Part shown: in pieces, positions 1-7,337 of the stretch
Layout of the letters: every line of letters begins with the position of its first letter
Numbering within the stretch: the first letter of the stretch is position 1
Assembly (NCBI GenBank): GCA_039030335.1
Contig: JBCCEJ010000089.1
Coordinates: 1-23,708 of the forward strand
Direction of reading: 5' to 3'
Length of the DNA stretch: 23,708 nucleotides
From: JBCCEJ01 sp039030335
Lineage (GTDB): Bacteria > Pseudomonadota > Gammaproteobacteria > HK1
Position numbers and translations under genes: made by a program
The notes under the pieces: model-generated
The model's input: only the letters and a program-made list of their open reading frames with translations
Told to the model about the DNA's origin: nothing
The model's database searches: none

Positions 1-1
1 C

Positions 2-811
2 CTGCTCGCAACGGGCGAGCGCTCAGGGGAACTGGTGACGGCTCTGGAGCGAGGTGCCGACCATCTGGAACAGGATGCGCGCATCCGTCTACAACTGTTC
101 AACAGCCTCGTATACCCAACGGTCATCGTGGCGATTGCGTTGGCTATTTTTGCCGGGCTCACAATTTTCGTAGTGCCTAAGTTTGCCGATGCACTCCAGA
201 AAGCCGGGCATGTGGAAATTCCGTTCGGCGCGCAGCTGATGCTGGATCTGTCGCAATGGATCGACCGCTTCGGGATCCACGCGTTAACAGTGACTGCCGT
301 CGTCCTGGTCGTGGTGTTCGCAGGCTACAGGCTGGGGCTCATCAAGAACTTCGTCGACCGGCTCGTGTTCAAGATTCCGTTCGTCGGCACCAACATCCTG
401 AATGCGAGTATGGCGCACATGGGGTGGACCATGTCGGTGCTGTTGCAAAGCGGTCAGAGCCTGCTCGAATCGCTTGAGTTTCTTGCCCGCAACACTGGCA
501 ACCGGGTTATCTCCGACAGTTTTCGCAAAGCCCGCGATGAAATTCTGGAAGGTAATAATCTCGCGCACAGTCTCGACCAGCCAGAGATTCCGCTGCTGGT
601 GCGAAACATGTGCGTCGTCGGCGAGCGCAGCGGACAGCTCGAGAGCGCTGTGCGGGGTTTGGGCGAACACTTCCAGCGAGAATCTTCGCGACGCCTGAAG
701 ACCACCATCGCGGTGATGGAGCCGGTCATGACGCTGTCGGTGGCCGGGCTCGTAGCGTTTATCTACATCAGCTTCTTCAAAGCATTGATGCTGGTCAACA
801 CCGCAATCTAG
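2..811 (+). CDS. Type II secretion/type IV pilus inner-membrane platform protein (GspF/PilC family), 5' partial
   Basis: This is the C-terminal 269 residues of a GspF/PilC-type platform protein, the polytopic inner-membrane component that couples the assembly ATPase to pilin or pseudopilin polymerisation. The reading frame is open back to the window edge. The first visible residues (ATGERSGELVTALERGADHL) already match the end of the first T2SSF cytoplasmic domain, so the ATG-like start inside the window is not the real one; roughly a third of a usual 400-residue protein lies upstream. A hydrophobic segment follows (about window residues 35-60), then a second, then the second T2SSF domain with its repeat of the signature (GERSGQLESAVRGLGEHF), and a last membrane helix near the C-terminus. 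It is followed 44 bases later by the ATPase gene, the reverse of the common gspE-gspF order. Family assignment is firm; T2SS versus T4P-like is not decided. Confidence 0.93.
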   Translation: MLATGERSGELVTALERGADHLEQDARIRLQLFNSLVYPTVIVAIALAIFAGLTIFVVPKFADALQKAGHVEIPFGAQLMLDLSQWIDRFGIHALTVTAVVLVVVFAGYRLGLIKNFVDRLVFKIPFVGTNILNASMAHMGWTMSVLLQSGQSLLESLEFLARNTGNRVISDSFRKARDEILEGNNLAHSLDQPEIPLLVRNMCVVGERSGQLESAVRGLGEHFQRESSRRLKTTIAVMEPVMTLSVAGLVAFIYISFFKALMLVNTAI

Positions 812-855
812 TCGACCGCATAAGCAAAGCAGTAAACAGTACTTAGGGACAGGCA

Positions 856-2187
856 ATGAGAATCGAGCTCAACGACGACCAATACGATGCCAGCAAACTG
901 TCGTTCGCTGCCATTGAAAATACGCTCATCAACATAGACTCCGGATCCGAGGTCTACGATGGGATGCGTGCGCCGTTTTTTCTGAACCAACAACTGGTCG
1001 ATGCCATCAAGGCCAACGCCTCCGACATTCACTTCGAACCTTACTCGGACAGCCTGTGCGTGCGGTTTCGCGTCGATGGTGTCATGCAGGAAGTGGTCAG
1101 TCTGCCGAAAGAATTCGGGCACCTGGTCACAACAAGGCTGAAGGTGATCTCCGGGCTGGATATTTCCGAACACAGCATCGGCCGCAGTGGTCGTTTCAAG
1201 ATGTCGCTCGGGCAGGACAGCAAGAAGGGTGTCGACTTTCGATGCTCGGTCATCCCCACGCTCTACGGCGAGACGCTGAATCTCCGGGTGCTGTACCTGC
1301 CCGAAGAAAAGATGGGGCTCGGAACGCTCGGCTTCGAAGAGCACCAGATTGAACCGGTGCTCTATCACGCCAACCGGTTGCAGGGGCTGGTCCTCATAAC
1401 CGGCCCCACGGGGGCTGGTAAGACCGTGACGCTCTACACGTTGTTGAAGCACATGAACAACCGCACGAGCAGTATCTTCACGGTCGAGGATCCGGTGGAG
1501 ATTGAACTGCGCGGTATCAACCAGATAGGTGTAACCGCCGAGAACTCGGTTGGCGACATCACGCGGGCGCTGCTGCGGCAGGATCCCGACGTCATCATGC
1601 TTGGCGAGATTCGTGACCGCGAGACTTGTGAGGTGGCCGTACGTGCTGCCAATACGGGTCATCTCGTCTTGTCCACGGTTCACTCGAACGGGGCGACCAA
1701 ATCTATTTCGCGACTGGTGGGTCTCGGCCTCGAACGCCAGGAACTCGCCTCCGTACTCTCGCTCGTGGTGAGTCAAAGACTGCTTCGGCGATTGGATCCC
1801 CGCTCGCGAGTTGAAACAACGGTCGATCGGGATCGTCTGCTGGCGCTCGGTTTCGTGGACGAGGAGCTCGATGGATTGAAACTCTATCGCGCCGCGCCGG
1901 ACGCGCATTCTACTGGCTATCGTGGGCGAACCGGCGTGTTCCAGGTTGTCCCTGTCAACAGTGAAGTGGCGGGCATGATCGCCGGCGCAGCGACGGAAGA
2001 CGAGATCGAGCGCTACGTGGAGCAGCGCGGGTTGCACGACATGCGTCGTAGTGCGCTCGAGAAGGTCAAGCAGGGCATCACGGATGTCGACGAGGTTGAG
2101 CGGATATTCGGCTACGTGGACGGATACGACTTCAATGGCAAGGCATTGAGCGGCGCGCACCATCAGGTACGGGAGATCGCAGCATGA
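856..2187 (+). CDS. GspE/PilB-type secretion ATPase, short form lacking the N-terminal and zinc-binding modules
   Basis: Hexameric traffic ATPase that powers pseudopilin or pilin assembly at the cytoplasmic face. Visible motifs: ASDIHFEP near residues 55-62 (start of the N2 domain), Walker A GPTGAGKT at 183-190, Asp box FTVEDPVE at 208-215, Walker B VIMLGEIRD at 246-254, His box GHLVLSTVH at 268-276, and YRGRTGVF near 355-362. At 443 residues it is shorter than usual GspE (about 500) or PilB (about 570) because the N-terminal GspE-N region is nearly absent. The paired CxxC motifs normally found between the His box region and the YxGR motif are missing: the only cysteines are at 68, 130 and 258. 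A good ribosome site (AGGGA, 845-849) supports the ATG. The stop overlaps the next start (ATGA), indicating translational coupling. Confidence 0.94.
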   Translation: MRIELNDDQYDASKLSFAAIENTLINIDSGSEVYDGMRAPFFLNQQLVDAIKANASDIHFEPYSDSLCVRFRVDGVMQEVVSLPKEFGHLVTTRLKVISGLDISEHSIGRSGRFKMSLGQDSKKGVDFRCSVIPTLYGETLNLRVLYLPEEKMGLGTLGFEEHQIEPVLYHANRLQGLVLITGPTGAGKTVTLYTLLKHMNNRTSSIFTVEDPVEIELRGINQIGVTAENSVGDITRALLRQDPDVIMLGEIRDRETCEVAVRAANTGHLVLSTVHSNGATKSISRLVGLGLERQELASVLSLVVSQRLLRRLDPRSRVETTVDRDRLLALGFVDEELDGLKLYRAAPDAHSTGYRGRTGVFQVVPVNSEVAGMIAGAATEDEIERYVEQRGLHDMRRSALEKVKQGITDVDEVERIFGYVDGYDFNGKALSGAHHQVREIAA

Positions 2188-2984
2188 CAGTCGTAGTGCG
2201 GCACCAAAGCGTGAAGCCCGGTCAGCGTCCGTCGACGCGGTCTCGCGGCTTTACGCTACTGGAACTGCTCATCGTCGTCTCCATACTGGCCGCCCTCTCC
2301 GGGATTGGCGTCTCCGTGGTCGGCAACTACTTCCGCTCGGCACATGCGGAGATGGTCGACGTGGAGATGGAACGCATTGCAAACGCGGTACTGAAGTTCA
2401 ATGCCGATACCGGCTATTTCCCGGGCGAGGGCCCGTTTGCGCGAACGACCTGGAGACAGGACGATGCGTTCGACTTCGCGTTCCTGTTCTATGCGCCGGG
2501 CAACGACCGGGCAGGGCACGCGGTTGGCACGCGGGCACGAACGGATGTGGGCCTTGAGCGACGCTGGAGCGGCCCGTATCTCTCGGCGAGTTCAATGCGC
2601 TACCTGCGCATCGACCAGTGCCGCGGACCCAGAGCGCAAGAGGCTCTCGAAGTATTCCCTCTGAACGTGCCGCAGAGACGCTACGCCAACGGCATCATCG
2701 CGCTGCAGGATCCATTCGAAAAGCCTCAGAATGCAGTTGGTCGGGGCGATCGTTCCGCCCCGTGCTTCGTGACGCGCACGACGACGGAAGATCAACCGCG
2801 GTGGATCAACCAGTCCCGTGCAGGACAACCGTACCGCTACGACCCGGCGTTCCGGAGCAGCCGCTATCTCGAATGTCCGAAAACCGGACGCGGATGCGTG
2901 GCGCTCCTGAGTGCCGGACCCAATGGCCGGTTCGAAAACGGCGATGCTGACGACGTTGTCAAAATCCTGAGGTTTGGATCATGA
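2184..2984 (+). CDS. GspG-like pseudopilin, oversized (266 aa)
   Basis: A prepilin-like protein. A 22-residue leader ending in Gly22 precedes FTLLELLIVVSILAAL, with the conserved Glu at +5, so it should be processed and N-methylated by a prepilin peptidase and placed in the inner membrane. GspG-like features follow: DTGYFP near 75-80, WSGPYL at 128-133, DPF and GQPYRYDP in the middle, and a C-terminal loop rich in Asp, Asn and Gly (LLSAGPNGRFENGDADDV, 241-258) resembling the calcium-binding end of major pseudopilins. It is nearly twice as long as a typical GspG (about 145). Cysteines at 146, 194, 231 and 238 could form two disulfides in the periplasm. It overlaps the ATPase gene by 4 bases and the next pseudopilin by 4 bases; the ribosome site is GGGAG at 2171-2175. 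The pseudopilin assignment is firm; its exact place in the machine is inferred. Confidence 0.9.
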   Translation: MTVVVRHQSVKPGQRPSTRSRGFTLLELLIVVSILAALSGIGVSVVGNYFRSAHAEMVDVEMERIANAVLKFNADTGYFPGEGPFARTTWRQDDAFDFAFLFYAPGNDRAGHAVGTRARTDVGLERRWSGPYLSASSMRYLRIDQCRGPRAQEALEVFPLNVPQRRYANGIIALQDPFEKPQNAVGRGDRSAPCFVTRTTTEDQPRWINQSRAGQPYRYDPAFRSSRYLECPKTGRGCVALLSAGPNGRFENGDADDVVKILRFGS

Positions 2985-3919
2985 AAGCGCCTGGTCGTAC
3001 GGACGGGTTCACGCTGCTAGAACTACTGGTGGTTCTCGGATTGCTCGGTCTGATGTCGACGCTCGCGGCAGAGTATCTGGTCAACGACGTGAACCGCGAT
3101 CGCCGCGACGCTACGGCCGAGCGGATCGCCGAGATCCGCTATGCGATCGCAGGCGACCACTCCCGTACGCTGAATGGAATGCCCGCGTTCAGCGGCTATA
3201 TCGCCGATACCGGGACGTTGCCAAAGTACGTGCGCGACCTGTTGAGTAACCGGTACTGCACGAATGTGCAGTACCGAAATGAGAGCGATTGCGTGGCAAA
3301 CGGCCAGGAATGGCGCGAGGTGAGCAACTGGAAGGGACCGTATCTGCGGGCGACCACATACAAAGATGTGTACGACGGGTCAGGCTCCCTGGTCGCGAGC
3401 ATTCCCGTCTTTCGGGACGCCTGGGGGAATCGTTCCTCAGACGGTGATGACAGCGATAGTCCGGGCGCGGGCGACAATTTGAACTTCGGCTGGACTTTCC
3501 GCGCTGATGCGGACGGCTTTGCGCTGCGGATCGCGAGTCTGGGGGCCAACGGTTCTTCGGTTGATCCGGCAGATTCGACAACGCGGGTCTACGACCGTGA
3601 CGTGGTCGTGGAAATCCATTCCCATCAGGTGCGTGGCATCGACGTCGACGTAGAAGTCGTCAATCTGTCCGGTCGGTCCGAGAGTTTGTATTGCCTGCGC
3701 GCGACTTATCGCGACGGTCGGCGGGTGTTCGTGGACCTCGCGGCCGACAATGTCATTCCCGCAGCCGCCACCTTCGGCCCGATCGTGGTCGATGGATTCA
3801 GGAAGGCGGCCGGATCGGCTTCATGCGATGCCGCGGCTCGATACGAAGGCATCAGAGCGACGGAGTTTTTTGCTCACAATGCGTTTGGCACCGACCAGTT
3901 GCAGATCACGATCAACTGA
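2981..3919 (+). CDS. Second GspG-like pseudopilin with extra C-terminal domain (312 aa)
   Basis: The N-terminus is a classic prepilin signal: a 9-residue leader ending in Gly9, then FTLLELLVVLGLLGLM with Glu at +5. The body carries GspG-type marks: IADTGTLP near 74-81, WKGPYLR at 117-123, DAWGN at 146-150 and SLGANG at 186-191 followed by several Asp residues. Beyond about residue 205 there is a further stretch of roughly 100 residues, rich in Val, Asp and Thr and probably beta-structured, which ordinary pseudopilins lack. Cysteines at 93, 104, 238 and 282 could make two disulfides. The ribosome site GAGG is at 2969-2972. It is the last gene of the operon visible here; the next gene points the other way. 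A role as a tip, minor or specialised pseudopilin is inferred only. Confidence 0.88.
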   Translation: MKAPGRTDGFTLLELLVVLGLLGLMSTLAAEYLVNDVNRDRRDATAERIAEIRYAIAGDHSRTLNGMPAFSGYIADTGTLPKYVRDLLSNRYCTNVQYRNESDCVANGQEWREVSNWKGPYLRATTYKDVYDGSGSLVASIPVFRDAWGNRSSDGDDSDSPGAGDNLNFGWTFRADADGFALRIASLGANGSSVDPADSTTRVYDRDVVVEIHSHQVRGIDVDVEVVNLSGRSESLYCLRATYRDGRRVFVDLAADNVIPAAATFGPIVVDGFRKAAGSASCDAAARYEGIRATEFFAHNAFGTDQLQITIN

Positions 3920-4077
3920 GGCGGTGCGGCGAGGCGACCGCTGGCGGAGCTCGACGCTCGGCGTTACGCGAAGCGCTCTGCGAGTGGTCGCTGCGGCGAT
4001 TCCCGCAGGCGCGCAGCGCGGAGCGTCACGATGACCACGCTGGGCCTCCCGCAGGCGTACGCCAGAGTCACGCGGTC

Positions 4078-5268
4078 CTATACGGCCGCTTGCTCCGGAA
4101 CCCGCGAGCGTTCTGGCAGGAACAGCGTCGTTACGAAAATGCCGAGCGCGATGTAGGCGAGGGCACTGAACAGTAGCGCGAAGCCCCACCCGGAGTGGAT
4201 CCAGGCGATCAGCGGTACGGCGGTAGCGCTGACCGTGAAGGTGACGATGTAGCGTAACGCGTACGCCCGGCTTCGCCACGCGCTGCGCGCGATGCGCCCG
4301 ATCAGCACATCGTTGATCGGGATCTGTCCGAACACCACCAGCATGAATGCGACGGCGACCAGCAACGCGGCGATTCCGTCGAGTTGTGCCATCACGAAGA
4401 AAAACACCGCCTGCAAGCCCGCCACAGCTGCGAACACGGTTCGCACGGGGTAGTGGTCGACGAGATAACCCACGACGAGCTGCGCGAAGGCCGCCACCGT
4501 GAATGTGATAAACGCGTAGAAACCTACGAGCGTCGCTGTGCCGGCGATATCCGTCAGACGCTCATCGAAGACCTTCGGCAACGCGAACGTGGTGCTTTGG
4601 AAAACCAGGCCGCCGAGCGCCGTCGTGATGAGGATGACGGCGAAGAAGCGGATCAGCAGGCGGGTGGGAATGTCGGTGCGCCCGGCTGCACCCGCGGCGG
4701 CGGCCTCCTTCACGCCGGCACGCCCGGCACGCACGAACAGCAGGAACCAGATCCCGACCGCTATGGAAACGCAGCCGGGCACGATAAAAGCGCTCTTCCA
4801 TCCAGCCGTGTCGACGAGAAAGCCCGTGAGCAATGCCGCGCTCGCGACGCCCATGTTGCCGAAGATACCGTTGATGGCGAGCGGCACACCGGTTTTCTCG
4901 AGCCCTTGTACGACCATCGCCAGTCCGACCGGGTGGTAGATGGCTGCGAACACGCCCACCGCGGTGAGGCTGAGAGCCATCTGCATTGGCGTCTCGGCAA
5001 AGCTGGCGATGATGGAGCACACGCCGATGCCGATGAAGAACACCACCATCATGCCCTCGCGGCTCCACTTATCGGCCAGCCAGCCCGCCGGTATCGCGCA
5101 AAGACCAAACGCAACGAATCCCGGCGTCGCGTAGGGGATCAGCTCGGCGTAGCTCATGTTCCAGTCCAGCGTCAGACGCAGGGCAGCTGTGGCGAAAATC
5201 AGCACGAACAGGTGGTCCAGAAAATGACCGATGTTCAGAAACAGGAACCGCAACCGCTGGTCGTTCAT
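4078..5268 (-). CDS. MFS transporter (possible exporter)
   Basis: A 396-residue major facilitator superfamily protein with about twelve hydrophobic segments. The ATG at 5268 is chosen because MNDQRLRFLFLNIGHFLDHL begins the first membrane helix as in related proteins; the frame stays open upstream to 5445 but that stretch is not membrane-like and enters the divergent gene. Motif A-like sequence (GWLADKWSREG) follows helix 2, and AIYHPVGLAMV and GIFGNMGVASAAL in the first half resemble the fosmidomycin-resistance-like (FSR) branch of MFS. The substrate cannot be read from sequence. The gene is divergent from an AraC-type regulator 94 bases away, which suggests inducible control, as for other AraC-MFS pairs. 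Confidence 0.9.
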   Translation of the reverse strand: MNDQRLRFLFLNIGHFLDHLFVLIFATAALRLTLDWNMSYAELIPYATPGFVAFGLCAIPAGWLADKWSREGMMVVFFIGIGVCSIIASFAETPMQMALSLTAVGVFAAIYHPVGLAMVVQGLEKTGVPLAINGIFGNMGVASAALLTGFLVDTAGWKSAFIVPGCVSIAVGIWFLLFVRAGRAGVKEAAAAGAAGRTDIPTRLLIRFFAVILITTALGGLVFQSTTFALPKVFDERLTDIAGTATLVGFYAFITFTVAAFAQLVVGYLVDHYPVRTVFAAVAGLQAVFFFVMAQLDGIAALLVAVAFMLVVFGQIPINDVLIGRIARSAWRSRAYALRYIVTFTVSATAVPLIAWIHSGWGFALLFSALAYIALGIFVTTLFLPERSRVPEQAAV

Positions 5269-5332
5269 GGACCTTGCACCGTGCTCGAAAACTTGCCCGT
5301 AAGCGTATTGTCGTGAATGCTGTGGCGTCGTT

Positions 5333-5342
5333 ATATCGATAT
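5333..5342. promoter_or_regulatory. Perfect 10-base palindrome in the MFS/AraC divergent promoter region
   Basis: The sequence ATATCGATAT is a perfect palindrome inside an AT-rich patch (5331-5345) in an otherwise GC-rich 94-base divergent region. It lies 20 bases before the regulator start, so it could be a promoter element or operator. No direct evidence of binding; such short palindromes can occur by chance. Confidence 0.3.
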
Positions 5343-5362
5343 CAAGCCAAATATTCGCGAGA

Positions 5363-6151
5363 ATGAGCCAAACTGTTCTGTCGCTGAGCCCACGGGTCCC
5401 GCAACTGGAAGCCCGGCCACAGCCCGTAGTCGTGTACGCGCGCAATCTCCGGGCCGGTGACGTCTTGCCCAGCCATCAACACGCCCGCGCGCAAATGGTT
5501 TATGCGCGCACCGGCGTCATGACCGTCACGACACCAGGCGTATCGCATCTGGTGCCGCCACAGCGGGCCGTCTGGGTACCAGGGGGGGTTGCGCACGAGA
5601 TCGAGGCGCGGAGCTCGGTAGAGATGCGCACGCTCTACGTTCAGCCGGATGCGGCGGCCGCCCTGCCTGCTGACGTACAGGTGTTTCATGTGAGCGCACT
5701 ACTGCGCGAACTCATCCTTGCGGCGGTCGCGGGTGGCTCGGACTATGCTCCCGACACTCCGCAGGCCCGGCTTGCGACGGTGCTGCTCGACCAGATAGGC
5801 GCTCAGCAGGTGGCTTCGCTGAGTCTGCCGATGCCGCGTGAGCCGCGGATGCTGAAGATCGTTCATGCGCTCATCGCGGCGCCTGGTGACCCTCGCGATC
5901 TGTCAGATTGGGCTCGCGACGTGGGTGCGAGCAAACGCACGCTCACCCGACTATTCCGGGGCGAGACGGGACTCACGTTTCGCGACTGGCGTCAGCGCTT
6001 GCGCGTGATGCGCGCCCTCGAAATGCTGGCGGCTGGGGACAGCGTGACCGCCACGGCCATGGCGCTCGGCTATGACAGCACCAGCGCTTTCATCGTAATG
6101 TTTCGGCGCACGTTGGGCGCGACACCGCGCAGTTACCTCTCCCGGTCGTAG
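5363..6151 (+). CDS. AraC-family transcriptional regulator with N-terminal cupin domain
   Basis: A 262-residue regulator. The N-terminal half is a cupin-like sensor (HQHARAQMVYARTGVMTV at 38-55, VWVPGGVAHEI at 70-80). The C-terminal half holds the two AraC helix-turn-helix units: about 178-199 (DLSDWARDVGASKRTLTRLF) and about 226-249 (SVTATAMALGYDSTSAFIVMF), ending in the usual G-x-x-PxxY tail (GATPRSYL). The layout is that of the NimR/YeaM-like subgroup, which often sits divergent to a transporter gene, as here. It probably controls the MFS gene and perhaps itself. There is no strong Shine-Dalgarno at the ATG (only GCGAGA), so the exact start is less sure. The effector is unknown. Confidence 0.92.
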   Translation: MSQTVLSLSPRVPQLEARPQPVVVYARNLRAGDVLPSHQHARAQMVYARTGVMTVTTPGVSHLVPPQRAVWVPGGVAHEIEARSSVEMRTLYVQPDAAAALPADVQVFHVSALLRELILAAVAGGSDYAPDTPQARLATVLLDQIGAQQVASLSLPMPREPRMLKIVHALIAAPGDPRDLSDWARDVGASKRTLTRLFRGETGLTFRDWRQRLRVMRALEMLAAGDSVTATAMALGYDSTSAFIVMFRRTLGATPRSYLSRS

Positions 6152-6188
6152 TCCTCAGGAGACCGCGCTCGGCGACGCAAACATTTAT

Positions 6189-6218
6189 CCGGTTCGGAGT
6201 TTGTCGACCCGGTTCGGA
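6189..6218. repeat. Two direct copies of CCGGTTCGGA, 20 bases apart
   Basis: CCGGTTCGGA occurs at 6189-6198 and 6209-6218, an exact repeat with a period of 20 bases, close to two helical turns. Direct repeats with this period are typical of AraC-family binding sites, and an AraC-type gene ends 38 bases earlier. A looser inverted copy lies at 6282-6291 (8 of 10 bases). Also nearby is a short inverted repeat, ACACC/GGTGT, at 6280-6284 and 6290-6294. A regulatory role for the downstream DUF1330 gene is inferred. Confidence 0.4.
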
Positions 6219-6368
6219 TTCTTGAGTGCAAACTCCCTGCACGCTGGTTGAGGCTTTGCCAAACCGGACTACCACAACAACACCGAACGGGTGTGCCAGA
6301 CGCGCGGCAGCGCCCCGGTTTAAGACGGCGTAAACTGAGCGGCTGGATGTCAACGTCGGGAACTACGA

Positions 6369-6659
6369 ATGCCAAAAGCGTACTGGGTAAATGTCTATCA
6401 CGCCGTTCACGATGAGTCGAAGCTGGCGGCCTATGCGAAACTTGCCGGCCCGGCGGTAGAAGCTGGCGGTGGCAAGTTCATCGCCCGCGGGGTGGCGGCC
6501 AAGGCATATGAAGCAGGCGTGTTACAGCGCACCGTGTTGGTCGAGTTCGAATCTCTAGATGCCGCGATCGCTTGCCACGACAGCCCCGCTTATCAGGAAG
6601 CGCTGGAGGCGTTAGACGGTGGCGTGACACGCGACATGCGCGTTGTCGAAGGAACCTAG
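6369..6659 (+). CDS. DUF1330 family protein
   Basis: A 96-residue protein of the DUF1330 family, small cytoplasmic proteins of the dimeric alpha/beta (ferredoxin-like) barrel fold. The family pattern is clear: AYWVNVY at the start, YAKLAGPAVEAGGGKFIARG at 22-41, a hydrophobic strand ending VLVEFES near 56-62, and HDSPAYQEAL near 70-79. Length matches the family. The biochemical role is not established for the family. The ribosome site is weak. It stands alone between the AraC regulator and a small unknown gene, and may be under control of the repeats upstream. Confidence 0.88.
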   Translation: MPKAYWVNVYHAVHDESKLAAYAKLAGPAVEAGGGKFIARGVAAKAYEAGVLQRTVLVEFESLDAAIACHDSPAYQEALEALDGGVTRDMRVVEGT

Positions 6660-6822
6660 AGACTTCCGGCGAAAAGCGGGCCCCGAGCCCCGGAACAAAC
6701 TCCGGAATGAGCGGGCGGACTTCCCCTTTGCGCGATGCAAGGCGTCGCGGCGGTTGCGACAAAAGAAGCTTGAACCGCCCCGCGCGCCATGCGCGAGGTA
6801 GCAGGAACAAACGCGCAGAACC

Positions 6823-7272
6823 ATGCCCCATGCCATCATCGTCGACAGTCTGAGCCAGTGCATTTTCGTGCGCTACGAGGGCCGGTCGAGCCTGAGTGAA
6901 GTGCTCGGTGTCATCACCTTTCTGGTGGAAGAGCCGGTCTATCGGCAGACGTATCTGAGGCTGCACGACTTCAGTCGTATCGACTGGCAACCGACCGCGA
7001 AGGAACTCAAGCGGCTGGCTGACCACAGCCGTATGACGCGCTCCCGGCTCACCGAAGACGAGCGCGACAAGCGGCGCACCGCGGTGCTCGTTGGTCGTGA
7101 GGTCGATTTCGGGCTAGGGCGGATGACGCAGGCGTTTGCTGATCCGCCAGGTGGTCCCACTTCCGAGTTCCGAATGTGCCGCACATACGCCGATGCGGCT
7201 GCTTACCTCGGGCTGCCCGCTGACGACTACGACCCGTTCGAGCAACCGGGTGATGCCGCTTCGGGCAACTGA
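6823..7272 (+). CDS. Hypothetical protein, possible STAS/SpoIIAA-like fold
   Basis: A 149-residue soluble protein that I do not recognise by name. The order of elements (a short strand with VRYEGRSSL near 17-24, a helix, a strand LRLHDFSRID at 45-54, a charged helical stretch at 58-83, the strand TAVLVGREVDFG at 86-97, then SEFRMCRTYADAAAYLGL at 114-131) resembles STAS/SpoIIAA-like proteins in which the last helix carries an AxxWL-type ending. No catalytic motif, signal peptide or membrane segment is visible. The DUF1330 gene ends 163 bases upstream on the same strand; suhB converges from the other side. Coding is supported by codon use and protein-like composition; the fold is a guess. Confidence 0.7.
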   Translation: MPHAIIVDSLSQCIFVRYEGRSSLSEVLGVITFLVEEPVYRQTYLRLHDFSRIDWQPTAKELKRLADHSRMTRSRLTEDERDKRRTAVLVGREVDFGLGRMTQAFADPPGGPTSEFRMCRTYADAAAYLGLPADDYDPFEQPGDAASGN

Positions 7273-7337
7273 GCGCCCGATCGGCCTCGAACGCGCCCCG
7301 CCAGCCGATTGCAATCGCCATGGTTCACGTGGCCTTC

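Noticed and set aside
808..2163. A 451-codon open frame on the minus strand opposite the ATPase gene.
   Set aside because: The plus-strand frame has every GspE/PilB motif. The antisense frame is a by-product of high GC and codon bias and shows no recognisable protein features.
3920..4077. Possible intrinsic terminator between the convergent pseudopilin and MFS genes.
   Set aside because: Only weak GC-rich pairings are visible and there is no T-tract in either direction.
4384..5316. A 310-codon plus-strand open frame opposite the MFS gene.
   Set aside because: Its product is His-, Glu- and Arg-rich with no domain, while the minus strand encodes a clear twelve-helix transporter.
6205..6222. 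GGTTCGGATTC resembles a tRNA T-loop.
   Set aside because: No matching acceptor, D or anticodon arms are found around it and no CCA end; it is one copy of a short direct repeat.
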